Below, one piece after another: positions 8,763 to 16,332 of a stretch of DNA of 64,000 nucleotides. Position numbers and translations under genes: made by a program. How positions within the stretch are numbered: the first letter of the stretch is position 1; the number at the start of each line of letters is the position of its first letter. Below the pieces are notes generated by a model. It worked only from the letters and a program-made list of their open reading frames with translations, ran no database searches and was not told the origin of the DNA. The stretch is from Cloacibacterium caeni (GTDB lineage Bacteria > Bacteroidota > Bacteroidia > Flavobacteriales > Weeksellaceae), in contig NZ_OU015319.1 in the NCBI RefSeq assembly GCF_907163125.1, forward strand, positions 806,001 through 870,000, in the 5' to 3' direction.

Positions 8763-10094
8763 CTATTTCAGGTATAATCGCATTTTAGCTTCATCTTCGG
8801 GTTTTGCTTTCATTTTTTCAAAAATGGTAGATTCTTTCGGGAAACTAATTCTGTAATAGATGATTTTATTGGCATAATATCTGAAATAAGGATGGTTTTT
8901 CAACCAATCTTCGGGAGCATCTAATAAACTAAACTTTAGAACATTCATATTATTTAGCGGAGAGATATTAATAAGTTTCTCCGCTAAATTTTTGTCAATA
9001 TTATATGTTTCTAAAATCTGACTGCTTTTCACAAAACCACCCAGTTTATTTCTAAAACCAATGAAACTTGCAGCAGATTTTTCGTCGAAACCAAATTCTA
9101 TAAGTTGCTGAAACGTTATTTTATTCAAATCTGTTTTGCTAAAATCAGTAGCTATTTTAGCCTTTTCAGGAAGGTTTTGTGCTGTATTTTCTGAAGTTTT
9201 TTGAGTGAAATTCAATTTAATATAAGGTTTCAATTCATTAAATTTCTCTTCTGAAATCACAAAGCATTTTTTAATATCTTCTAATGATTTGAAGCTGCCT
9301 TTCAGATTGCGTTCTCTATAATTTACAATTACAATAGCTTGTTTTTCGCTAAAACCCAATTTTTGCCAACCATTTGTATCTAAAGTGTTTGGGTCAAATT
9401 CGAAATATTGAATTTTCGGTTTTTCGGAAGCTATATTTTGGTATTTTCTTTCAAAATTTTCGGGTGTTTTTTCTGGAAGAAGCAAGAAAGGAGAGAGTTT
9501 TTGGTAATTTTCTGGACTGATGATGAAACATTCTTTAAATTTTTCTTTACTCACAAAACTTCCGCCTAAATATTGCTTGTATTTAATGATCGCAGCAGCT
9601 TGTTTCTCCGAAAAACCTAATTTTTCCCAATCTTTTTGAGAATATTGGTCTGGATTGAATTTACCTTTCATTTGGAGCTCTTTATGCTCAAATTTTGTAA
9701 AATTTTTCTGCGAATTTTTAGAATTATTTTCGGGTAAAAGAATGTAGGGTTCTAGTTCTGCAAACTTTTCTTCGGAGATAGAATAGCATTTTTTCAGTTG
9801 TTCTTTAGAAGTGAAATTTCCGCCAACAATTTCTTTATATTTTAAAATGGTTTTCACTTGTTTGGCAGTAAAACCTAAGTTTTCCCATTGTTTTTCATTG
9901 AGCTGATTTGGGTCAAATTCAGTCAGAAATAGTTGAGGTTCATTGCTATTTGTAAAATGAATTTCAGGGAATTTTGTTTCTTGTTTTCCTTTGTAAACAA
10001 GATAACTTAACTGAAATATGACAATGAAAATTCCGAGTAAAGAAAGAGCATAGAATTGCTTTTTCCTTATTTCAAAAGGTAATTTGGGTTTCAT
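8763..10094 (-). CDS. membrane-anchored protein with tandem ComEA-like helix-hairpin-helix repeats
   Basis: 443 residues from the ATG at 10094 (an upstream TTG at 10112 falls inside the promoter box). One transmembrane helix near residues 15-35 (FYALSLLGIFIVIFQLSYLVY) is followed by at least three near-identical units of about 65 residues: FDPN..L...WE.LGF..KQ...I..YK...GG.F.SKE.LK.C..IS.E....L.P(Y/F)(I/L), and a fourth, diverged unit near DLNKITFQQLIEFGF. This is the helix-hairpin-helix pattern of ComEA, which binds DNA in the periplasm during natural transformation. ComEA itself usually has a single unit; here several follow one another. DNA binding is inference from the fold. Confidence 0.8.
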   Translation of the reverse strand: MKPKLPFEIRKKQFYALSLLGIFIVIFQLSYLVYKGKQETKFPEIHFTNSNEPQLFLTEFDPNQLNEKQWENLGFTAKQVKTILKYKEIVGGNFTSKEQLKKCYSISEEKFAELEPYILLPENNSKNSQKNFTKFEHKELQMKGKFNPDQYSQKDWEKLGFSEKQAAAIIKYKQYLGGSFVSKEKFKECFIISPENYQKLSPFLLLPEKTPENFERKYQNIASEKPKIQYFEFDPNTLDTNGWQKLGFSEKQAIVIVNYRERNLKGSFKSLEDIKKCFVISEEKFNELKPYIKLNFTQKTSENTAQNLPEKAKIATDFSKTDLNKITFQQLIEFGFDEKSAASFIGFRNKLGGFVKSSQILETYNIDKNLAEKLINISPLNNMNVLKFSLLDAPEDWLKNHPYFRYYANKIIYYRISFPKESTIFEKMKAKPEDEAKMRLYLK

Positions 10095-10109
10095 GGTGTT
10101 TGTTTTACC

Positions 10110-10117
10110 CAAATATA
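10110..10117 (-). promoter_or_regulatory. -7 box of the helix-hairpin-helix gene
   Basis: TATATTTG on the minus strand 16 nt before the ATG at 10094. It overlaps the alternative TTG codon at 10112, which therefore would not be transcribed. Confidence 0.5.
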
Positions 10118-10149
10118 AGAATTTTCAGAAAAAAAACTAAATGAAATTT

Positions 10150-10497
10150 TTAAACGGCTTCGTCTCTATCTAATAAAGAATTTTTGAGTTTCAAAAGTTC
10201 AGATTTCACAAATTCTAAACGGTCTAAAACTTCTACCGTTTCATTGATTTTTTGATTGGTAGTAAGTGCAATTCTGGCGCCGTCTAAAGTATAACCCTTT
10301 TCTTTTACGAGATGATAAATGATTTTAAGATTTTTGATGTCTTCTGGAGTAAAATAACGGTTTCCTTTTTTGTTTTTCTTAGGTTTTATAATAGGAAATT
10401 CTTGCTCCCAATATCTGATTAAGGAAGCATTTACACCGAAAGCTTTTGAAACTTCTCCTATAGAATAGTATAATTTGTCTGGTAAATTGAGTTTCAT
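10150..10497 (-). CDS. MerR family transcriptional regulator
   Basis: This 115-residue protein starts with a MerR winged helix-turn-helix (YYSIGEVSKAFGVNASLIRYWEQEFPIIKPKKNKKGNRYFTPEDIKNLKII, about residues 10-60) followed by a short coiled dimerisation helix. It lacks the metal- or drug-binding C-terminal part of longer MerR proteins, and no effector can be inferred. It lies upstream of the helix-hairpin-helix gene on the same strand with 55 nt between, but that gene appears to have its own promoter box. Close homologues are single-copy genes in many Flavobacteriia; targets are unknown to me. Confidence 0.88.
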   Translation of the reverse strand: MKLNLPDKLYYSIGEVSKAFGVNASLIRYWEQEFPIIKPKKNKKGNRYFTPEDIKNLKIIYHLVKEKGYTLDGARIALTTNQKINETVEVLDRLEFVKSELLKLKNSLLDRDEAV

Positions 10498-10516
10498 AGT
10501 CTATAAAATCGAATTT

Positions 10517-10524
10517 CAAAGATA
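10517..10524 (-). promoter_or_regulatory. -7 box of the MerR gene
   Basis: TATCTTTG on the minus strand 19 nt before the ATG at 10497. Confidence 0.45.
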
Positions 10525-10577
10525 GAAATTTTTTTGTTTTAAAGCGCTATCGTAACTTGCCAAGAAATTTAAATCTC

Positions 10578-11477
10578 ATGTTTAAAAAAATCACTGCATT
10601 TTTCTTCGCTTTCTTTCTGATTGTGAATTGTTCTTCAAAAAAATCCATAATATCAAACGATTTGGTTCAAAAAAATGCAGAAATAGAGCTTGTTTCCAGC
10701 CAATTTAGCTTCACAGAAGGTCCTGCTTCTGATGCGTTTGGAAATGTTTATTTTACAGATCAACCGAATGACAAAATTTACGTTTGGAACTGGAAAACCA
10801 ATCAAATTGAAGAATTTCTAGATAAAACAGGAAGAGCTAACGGAACTTTTTTTGACCAAAAAGGAAATTTACTGACGTGTTCTGATGAAAACGGAGAAAT
10901 TTGGAAAATCAACGAAGATGGAGTAGCAGAAGTGTTAACCACCAGTTTTGAAGGCAAAAGATTAAACGGTCCTAATGATTTATGGGTGGATGAAAACAAC
11001 GGAATTTACTTTACAGACCCTTTATATGTGAGAGATTATTGGAAAAATTTCAAACAAGAAATTCAAGAAAAAAACTTGTATTACAGAAATTCTGATGGTA
11101 AAATTGCCAAATTAGATACTTTCACTCAACCCAATGGAATTGTAGGAAGTCAGAAATTGAAAAAATTGTACGTTTCTGATATTGATGCCAATAAAACTTA
11201 TGTGTATGACATTCAAGGAGATGGGAAATTGGCAAATAAAAAATTATTTTGCAATTTAGGTTCAGATGGAATGACTTTAGATAATCTCGGAAACCTTTAT
11301 TTAACTGGAAAAGGAGTGACGGTTTTTAATAAAAATGGAGAACAAATTCATCATATTTCTGTGCCAGAAAATTGGACGGCAAATGTAACTTTCGGTGGCG
11401 AAAATTTCTCTACTCTGTTTATAACTGCTTCTAAATCAGTTTACACGCTAAAAATGAATGTTTCAGGAATTAAATAA
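10578..11477 (+). CDS. SMP-30/gluconolactonase-like lipoprotein
   Basis: 299 residues from the ATG at 10578; the upstream TTG at 10557 is ignored because MFKKITAFFFAFFLIVNCSS is a clear lipoprotein signal with the cysteine at residue 18. The mature part is a six-bladed propeller of the SMP-30/LRE type: FTEGPASDAFGNVYFTDQPNDKIYVW, LNGPNDLWVDENNGIYFTDPLY and TQPNGIVGS. Family members are calcium- or zinc-dependent lactonases acting on sugar lactones. The acidic residues expected of the metal site (E of TEGP, N and D of GPNDLW) are present, so catalysis is plausible. It probably faces the periplasm. A shared terminator separates it from the convergent helicase gene. Confidence 0.85.
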   Translation: MFKKITAFFFAFFLIVNCSSKKSIISNDLVQKNAEIELVSSQFSFTEGPASDAFGNVYFTDQPNDKIYVWNWKTNQIEEFLDKTGRANGTFFDQKGNLLTCSDENGEIWKINEDGVAEVLTTSFEGKRLNGPNDLWVDENNGIYFTDPLYVRDYWKNFKQEIQEKNLYYRNSDGKIAKLDTFTQPNGIVGSQKLKKLYVSDIDANKTYVYDIQGDGKLANKKLFCNLGSDGMTLDNLGNLYLTGKGVTVFNKNGEQIHHISVPENWTANVTFGGENFSTLFITASKSVYTLKMNVSGIK

Positions 11478-11490
11478 AAATCGAAATAAA

Positions 11491-11518
11491 AATGCCAAAG
11501 AAATTTATCTTTGGCATT
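11491..11518. terminator. bidirectional terminator between the SMP-30 and helicase genes
   Basis: AATGCCAAAGA / TCTTTGGCATT with a 6-nt loop, A-rich on the left and T-rich on the right. It sits midway between two convergent stop codons. Confidence 0.75.
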
Positions 11519-11522
11519 TATT

Positions 11523-12830
11523 TTAATAAGCGATTTCCATTTTTATTTTCTTGCCTTTTAGCTTTTCGTTGGCAAGTTTTTTCAGAACATCTTTCACTTT
11601 GTTTCGGGCAACTGCAACGTAAGAAGTAGTGTCTTTTACTTCAATGATGCCAATATCATCTTTAGACAATTCTCCTTTTTTGATAAGGTAACCTACAATA
11701 TCTACTTTGTTGACTTTGTCCTTTTTTCCTGCGCTTATATAAATCGTTTGGAAAGGCGTTTTTGCCGGAATTCTGTAATTTTCAGTAATGTTTTCTTCTG
11801 GCGTATTTCCTTTAATGAAAGGGAAATTTTCTTCCTCAGTCATAATTAAATAAGCAAAACCTTTAGCATGCATTCTTGCAGTTCTTCCGTTTCTGTGGAT
11901 GAAAGCGTCTTCTTTTGGTGGTAATTGATAATGCACAATAGATTCTACTTCTGGAATGTCTAAACCTCTGGAAGCCAAATCGGTAGTGATTAAAATTCGG
12001 GTAGAATCATTTCTGAATTTCAACAAAGCGCGTTCTCTTTCGTCTTGTTCCATACCACCGTGAAAGGTTTCTCTATCGATGCCTTTTTCTCTTAAAAGTT
12101 CAGAAATTCTATCCACAGCATCTCTGTGATTGCAGAAAATTAGCGTTCTTTTGTTCCCGATTTTACAAATGAGTTTAAAAAGTGTTTCCAGTTTTTCTTC
12201 TGGAATCGTCATCACTTTTTTCAGTTGAATATTAGGTTTTGCTTCGCCTAATTTCAAAAAATTGAGGGTTTTTTCGTTGTTTAATCCTACAAATTTCGGG
12301 ATATTATCCATCGCAGTTGCAGAAGTAAGAAAACGCTGAGAAATATTTTTTAAAGAGCTGATAATTAAATTCATATCTTCTTCAAAACCTAATTCTAAAG
12401 CTTTGTCGAATTCATCTAAAACCAAAGTTTTAATGGTTTTCGGCTCGAAATTATTATTTTTGAGATGATAAGAAATTCTTCCTGGAGTTCCTATTAATAC
12501 AGCAGGAGCTTCAGTAAGATTGTTGATTTCAATTTTTTTATCGTGACCACCATAGCAAATAGTTACCTTAAAATCGGTTCCCATATTTTTGAAAACTTGT
12601 TCTATTTGCAGTGCCAATTCTCTTGCCGGAACCAGAATAATCGCTTGAATTCCCGAAATATCTTTTTGCAAATTTCTAAGCACAGGAAACAAAAATGCGA
12701 GCGTTTTTCCCGAACCTGTTGGGGAAAGTAAAATGATATCTTGTTCGTTTTCAGATGATTGAAAGGTAGATTTCTGCATTTGATTCATTTCCTGAATCTG
12801 CAGTTTTTCATAAATTGGTTGTAATTCCAT
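11523..12830 (-). CDS. DbpA-like ATP-dependent RNA helicase (DExD box)
   Basis: The 435-residue protein has all helicase motifs in order: SPTGSGKT (I), PARELALQ (Ia), TPGR (Ib), LDEFD (II, DEFD instead of DEAD), TSAT (III), HGGMEQDERERALLKF (IV region), TTDLASRGLDIP (V) and HRNGRTAR (VI). The last 75 residues (SAGKKDKVNKVDIVGYLIKK onward) match the RNA-binding domain of DbpA, which in Escherichia coli targets 23S rRNA hairpin 92 and helps 50S subunit assembly. The short N-terminus keeps only part of the Q motif. A role in ribosome assembly is therefore likely. A TAnnTTTG box sits so close to the ATG that the mRNA may be almost leaderless. Confidence 0.88.
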   Translation of the reverse strand: MELQPIYEKLQIQEMNQMQKSTFQSSENEQDIILLSPTGSGKTLAFLFPVLRNLQKDISGIQAIILVPARELALQIEQVFKNMGTDFKVTICYGGHDKKIEINNLTEAPAVLIGTPGRISYHLKNNNFEPKTIKTLVLDEFDKALELGFEEDMNLIISSLKNISQRFLTSATAMDNIPKFVGLNNEKTLNFLKLGEAKPNIQLKKVMTIPEEKLETLFKLICKIGNKRTLIFCNHRDAVDRISELLREKGIDRETFHGGMEQDERERALLKFRNDSTRILITTDLASRGLDIPEVESIVHYQLPPKEDAFIHRNGRTARMHAKGFAYLIMTEEENFPFIKGNTPEENITENYRIPAKTPFQTIYISAGKKDKVNKVDIVGYLIKKGELSKDDIGIIEVKDTTSYVAVARNKVKDVLKKLANEKLKGKKIKMEIAY

Positions 12831-12834
12831 TTTG

Positions 12835-12842
12835 CAAATTTA
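12835..12842 (-). promoter_or_regulatory. -7 box abutting the helicase start codon
   Basis: The minus strand reads TAAATTTG ending 4 nt before the ATG at 12830. If used, transcription would begin at or next to the start codon. Confidence 0.4.
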
Positions 12843-12951
12843 AGGTAAAGGTTTGGGTTTGTCAGAAACTTATTAATAATGCCTTAAATTAAGGTCTTGA
12901 TTAAGTATATTTTAAGCGGAATAATTCTTTGAAAATTAGCAGAAAAAGGCA

Positions 12952-12981
12952 TTGCTATTTTGTAAAAAGTTTGTATTTTTG
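12952..12981 (+). promoter_or_regulatory. rpsA promoter
   Basis: TTG (12952-12954), a 19-nt spacer and TATTTTTG (12974-12981) match the Bacteroidota housekeeping promoter. It leaves a leader of about 110 nt before the rpsA ATG. Confidence 0.75.
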
Positions 12982-13099
12982 CACCACTTTTGTGGAAGTA
13001 GTTTTGGCGAAGTAAAACATTAGTAATTAACATCTTCCGTATTTTTTAGAATCCACATTATGCCAAAGCTAAAAAAGAAGGAATACAAATTTTTTTATT
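12982..13099 (+). promoter_or_regulatory. structured rpsA leader (candidate)
   Basis: The leader has competing complementary segments. CCAC (12984) can pair with GTGG (12992). GTGGA (12992) can also pair with TCCAC (13052). TTTGGC (13003) can pair with GCCAAA (13062), and GGAAG (12994) with CTTCC (13034). The pairs GTGGA-TCCAC and TTTGGC-GCCAAA interleave, as in a pseudoknot. S1 represses its own translation in E. coli, so a similar role is plausible but not shown here. Confidence 0.4.
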
Positions 13100-14878
13100 A
13101 TGTCTGAATTGACAAACCAAGAAGCATTATTAAATGCAAACGTAGCACCAGAACAATTTGATTGGGATTCTTTTGAATCAGGTCTTGACGCTGATGCAAG
13201 AAAAGAAAAAAATGATTTAGAAGAAATCTACAAAGGTTCTCTTAATGATCTTTCTGAAACTGATGTTATCATCGGTAAAGTAGTAAGATTAACAGACAAA
13301 GAAGCGATTGTAGATATCAATTTCAAATCAGAAGGTGTAATTTCTCTTAACGAATTCCGTTACAACCAAGGTCTTAAAGTAGGTGATGAAGTAGAAGTAA
13401 TGGTAGACAGAAGAGAAGATAAATCTGGTCAATTACAATTATCTCACAAAAAAGCTAGAACGCTTAAAGCTTGGGATAGAGTAAATGAATACCATGAGTC
13501 TGGAGAAATCGTAAACGGTTTCGTAAAATCTAGAACTAAAGGTGGTATGATTGTAGATGTTTTCGGTATCGAAGCATTCTTACCAGGTTCTCAAATTGAT
13601 GTTAAACCAATCAAAGATTACGATCAATTCGTAGGTAAAACTATGGAATTCAAAGTGGTGAAAATCAACCCTGAGTTCAAAAACGTAGTTGTATCTCACA
13701 AAGCGTTAATCGAAGCTGATATCGAAGGTCAGAAAAAAGAAATCATCGCTCAATTAGAGAAAGGTCAAGTTCTTGAAGGAACAGTTAAGAACATTACTTC
13801 TTACGGTGTATTCATAGATTTAGGAGGTGTAGATGGTCTTATCCACATTACAGATCTTTCTTGGTCTAGAGTTAACCATCCATCAGAAATCCTTTCAGAC
13901 GGACAAGTGGTGAAAGTGGTTATCCTTGATTTCGATGATGAGAAAACTAGAATCCAATTAGGTATGAAGCAATTAGAAGCTCATCCTTGGGATGCTCTTT
14001 CTGCTGACTTAAAAGTAGGTGACAAAGTAAAAGGAAAAGTAGTAGTTCTTGCTGACTATGGTGCATTCGTAGAAGTTGCTCCAGGTGTAGAAGGTCTTAT
14101 CCACGTTTCTGAAATGTCTTGGTCTACTCACTTAAGATCTGCTGGTGATTTCGTGAAAATTGGTGACGAAGTAGAGGCTGTAGTTCTTACTTTAGATAGA
14201 GAAGAAAGAAAAATTTCTTTAGGAATTAAGCAATTAACTCCAGATCCATGGGCTGATATCCAAACTAAATATCCAGTTGGTTCTCAACACGTTGGTACTG
14301 TAAGAAACTTCACTAACTTTGGTGTATTCGTAGAACTAGAAGAAGGAATTGATGGTCTTATCTATATTTCTGATCTTTCTTGGACTAAGAAAATCAAGCA
14401 TCCATCTGAGTTCTGTGCTGTAGGTGATAAACTAGACGTAATCGTTCTAGAATTAGATACTGAAGCTAGAAGACTTTCTTTAGGTCACAAACAATTGACT
14501 GAAAATCCTTGGGATAAATTCGAAACTAAATATGCAGAAGGAACTGTTCACTCAGGAAAAGCTACAGATGTTTTCGATAAAGGTGCTCAAGTTCAGTTCG
14601 AAGATGCTGAAGTAGAAGCTTTCGCTCCTTCTAGATTATTAGAAAAAGAAGATGGTTCTAAAATCAAAAAAGGTGAAACTGCTGATTTCAAAGTAATCGA
14701 GTTCAACAAAGAATTCAAAAGAGTAGTAGTATCTCACACTGGTATCTTCAGAGATGAAGAGAAAAAAGCTGCAAAGGAATCTAAACCAGCTGCATCTTCT
14801 TCAGGTGAAGAAAAATCTACACTTGGTGATATTGATGCTTTGGCAGAATTAAAGAAAAGAATGGAAGAAGGTAAATAA
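13100..14878 (+). CDS. rpsA: 30S ribosomal protein S1
   Basis: 592 residues with an acidic N-terminal part followed by a series of S1 (OB-fold) repeats. The clearest units begin at GQVLEGTVKNITSYGVFIDLGGVDGLIHITDLSW, GDKVKGKVVVLADYGAFVEVAPGVEGLIHVSEMSW and GSQHVGTVRNFTNFGVFVELEEGIDGLIYISDLSW; weaker repeats lie before and after, giving about six. S1 binds mRNA and helps initiation at the 30S subunit. This matters particularly in Bacteroidota, where Shine-Dalgarno sequences are rare. The C-terminus ends in a low-complexity Lys/Ala/Ser/Glu tail. The coding sequence uses strongly preferred codons, as expected for a highly expressed gene. Confidence 0.97.
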   Translation: MSELTNQEALLNANVAPEQFDWDSFESGLDADARKEKNDLEEIYKGSLNDLSETDVIIGKVVRLTDKEAIVDINFKSEGVISLNEFRYNQGLKVGDEVEVMVDRREDKSGQLQLSHKKARTLKAWDRVNEYHESGEIVNGFVKSRTKGGMIVDVFGIEAFLPGSQIDVKPIKDYDQFVGKTMEFKVVKINPEFKNVVVSHKALIEADIEGQKKEIIAQLEKGQVLEGTVKNITSYGVFIDLGGVDGLIHITDLSWSRVNHPSEILSDGQVVKVVILDFDDEKTRIQLGMKQLEAHPWDALSADLKVGDKVKGKVVVLADYGAFVEVAPGVEGLIHVSEMSWSTHLRSAGDFVKIGDEVEAVVLTLDREERKISLGIKQLTPDPWADIQTKYPVGSQHVGTVRNFTNFGVFVELEEGIDGLIYISDLSWTKKIKHPSEFCAVGDKLDVIVLELDTEARRLSLGHKQLTENPWDKFETKYAEGTVHSGKATDVFDKGAQVQFEDAEVEAFAPSRLLEKEDGSKIKKGETADFKVIEFNKEFKRVVVSHTGIFRDEEKKAAKESKPAASSSGEEKSTLGDIDALAELKKRMEEGK

Positions 14879-14902
14879 TCTTCCTGAGATTTCATAAATT
14901 TT

Positions 14903-14937
14903 AAACCGTCTCATTTTATAAATGAGGCGGTTTTTTA
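14903..14937 (+). terminator. rpsA terminator
   Basis: AACCGTCTCATTT / AAATGAGGCGGTT (one G-T pair) followed by TTTT, 25 nt past the stop codon. Confidence 0.8.
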
Positions 14938-15008
14938 TGTTTAACCTATAACTCATTGATTTACTTGTCATTGATTTCAGTTTTTATCAATAAAAATTGC
15001 AAAAGATA

Positions 15009-15040
15009 TTTGTTTGTTTCAAAGAAAATTAATAATTTTG
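15009..15040 (+). promoter_or_regulatory. rplS promoter
   Basis: TTTG (15009-15012), a 20-nt spacer and TAATTTTG (15033-15040). It is followed by a leader of about 70 nt with the stem GAAAGC (15064) / GCTTTC (15085). Confidence 0.7.
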
Positions 15041-15111
15041 CAACCTGTTAATCAACCTCTGACGAAAGCCGTGAACGTTGTTTAGCTTTCCAAAAATTAT
15101 TTTTATAAAAA

Positions 15112-15465
15112 ATGGATTTATTAAAGTACGTACAAGACAAGTACATTGCTAAAAAAGAATTCCCAGAATTCAAAGCTGGTGATACCATTACTGTGTATTA
15201 CGAAATTAAAGAAGGTAACAAAACGAGAACTCAGTTCTTCAAAGGAGTTGTAATCCAATTGAGAGGAACAGGTGCTACTAAAACTTTCACCATCAGAAAA
15301 ATGAGCGGTGATGTAGGTGTAGAAAGAGTTTTCCCAATCAACATGCCTGCTTTACAAAAAATTGAAGTAGATAGAAGAGGAAAAGTTAGAAGATCTAGAA
15401 TTTTCTACTTCAGAGATCTTAGAGGTAAGAGAGCAAGAATCAAAGATGCTGCTTACAAAAAGTAA
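15112..15465 (+). CDS. rplS: 50S ribosomal protein L19
   Basis: 117 residues, the normal length for L19, with family blocks FKAGDTITVYYEIKEGNKTRTQFFKGVVI, TFTIRKMSGDVGVERVFP and GKVRRSRIFYFRDLRGKRARIKD. L19 lies at the subunit interface of the ribosome. It follows rpsA but has its own promoter and terminator, so it is probably a separate unit. The usual bacterial neighbours trmD and rimM are absent. Confidence 0.98.
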   Translation: MDLLKYVQDKYIAKKEFPEFKAGDTITVYYEIKEGNKTRTQFFKGVVIQLRGTGATKTFTIRKMSGDVGVERVFPINMPALQKIEVDRRGKVRRSRIFYFRDLRGKRARIKDAAYKK

Positions 15466-15487
15466 TCACCTCTCTAGAAAAAAGAAT

Positions 15488-15521
15488 AAAAGCATTCCAA
15501 AAATTTTTGGAATGCTTTTTT
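15488..15521 (+). terminator. rplS terminator
   Basis: AAAAGCATTCCAAAA / TTTTGGAATGCTTTT, a long stem followed by T, about 25 nt after the stop codon. Confidence 0.85.
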
Positions 15522-15553
15522 ATTTTATGGAATCTAAGAATTTTTAATTTCTA

Positions 15554-15588
15554 TTCATCACATCATCACATCACCACATCATCACATT
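15554..15588. repeat. short tandem CATCACAT-type repeat
   Basis: The segment is built of repeated ATCAC/ATCATC units (CATCACATC-ATCACATCACC-ACATCATCACATT). It lies just before the stop codon of the minus-strand regulator. No coding or structural role is evident. Confidence 0.7.
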
Positions 15589-15590
15589 AA

Positions 15591-16136
15591 CTAGGGTTCA
15601 AAAGCTTCAAATTTTCCGTTTTCGTAGAAGAAAACAATTCTCTTAATCTTGTTTTCAGTAGGTGAATTTGTAATTGATTGATTTACAATATTTTGAACTT
15701 CTGAAATGTCTTCCTGAACTTCTAATCGCTGAGAATCGCTTATTTTTTCTTTTTTTGGAGTAGGGAAAGATGTATTAGATTCTCGCGGTGTTTCTTTTTG
15801 AAGATTTTCTTGAATGAAAATTTCATTTTTATAATCTTCATCAATTAATGTAAAAAGATCAGGCGAAGAATTTTCTTCCTCTAGATTTATTTTTGATTCG
15901 CTAGTGGATAGAGCAGAATTATTTTGTAGCATTTCTCCCTGACCTAAAATGATCCAGTCCCAATTGATTTCTGGAAATCTGTTTTTAATCTTGACAATGA
16001 ATTCTAGGGAAGGTTTATTTCTTCCCGAAATGATATGTGAAATACTGGAACGCTGAACATCTATTTCGTCTGCAAAATCTGATGCGGTAAATCCAGAATA
16101 TTCTAAAATTTTAGTAAATCTGTCATTTATATTCAT
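15591..16136 (-). CDS. XRE-family helix-turn-helix regulator
   Basis: 181 residues from the ATG at 16136 (MNINDRFTKIL); the longer frame adds a hydrophobic, unlikely N-terminus. Residues 1-65 form a Cro/CI helix-turn-helix (FTASDFADEIDVQRSSISHIISGRNKPSLEFIVKI). The remainder is polar, rich in Ser, Glu and Asn, with a short basic and aromatic C-terminus (NKIKRIVFFYENGKFEAFEP). It lacks the S24 peptidase domain seen in many phage-type repressors, so it is probably a simple DNA-binding protein. Palindromes upstream may be its own operators. Such genes are frequent in Weeksellaceae; the regulon is unknown. Confidence 0.82.
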   Translation of the reverse strand: MNINDRFTKILEYSGFTASDFADEIDVQRSSISHIISGRNKPSLEFIVKIKNRFPEINWDWIILGQGEMLQNNSALSTSESKINLEEENSSPDLFTLIDEDYKNEIFIQENLQKETPRESNTSFPTPKKEKISDSQRLEVQEDISEVQNIVNQSITNSPTENKIKRIVFFYENGKFEAFEP

Positions 16137-16137
16137 G

Positions 16138-16214
16138 TTACAAATGTAATAATTATAATTTACATAAGTGAATACAATTGTAAACAAAGAAAAAATTTAC
16201 AATTTCACAATTGT
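16138..16214. promoter_or_regulatory. candidate operator array upstream of the XRE regulator
   Basis: Three palindromes lie in phase: TTACAAATGTAA (16138-16149), TACAATTGTA (16173-16182) and ACAATTGT (16207-16214). Their centres are 34 and 33 bp apart, about three helical turns. The first one overlaps a minus-strand TACATTTG box. Autoregulation is inference. Confidence 0.4.
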
Positions 16215-16304
16215 ATAAATATGACTAAAACCATTATGGATAAAGAATTTTATGTAATTTACAATATTAAAATTCTAAATTATTTTTCTAATAAAGCACA
16301 AAAA

Positions 16305-16326
16305 AAACTCTCATTACTGAGAGTTT
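16305..16326 (-). terminator. terminator of the TerC-family gene
   Basis: AAACTCTCA / TGAGAGTTT with a 4-nt loop. On the minus strand it is followed by a T run, 7 nt after the stop codon. Confidence 0.8.
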
Positions 16327-16332
16327 AAGTTT

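Noticed and set aside
15554-15588. Possible CRISPR array
   Set aside because: The repeats are short, contiguous and lack unique spacers of equal length; no cas gene is nearby.
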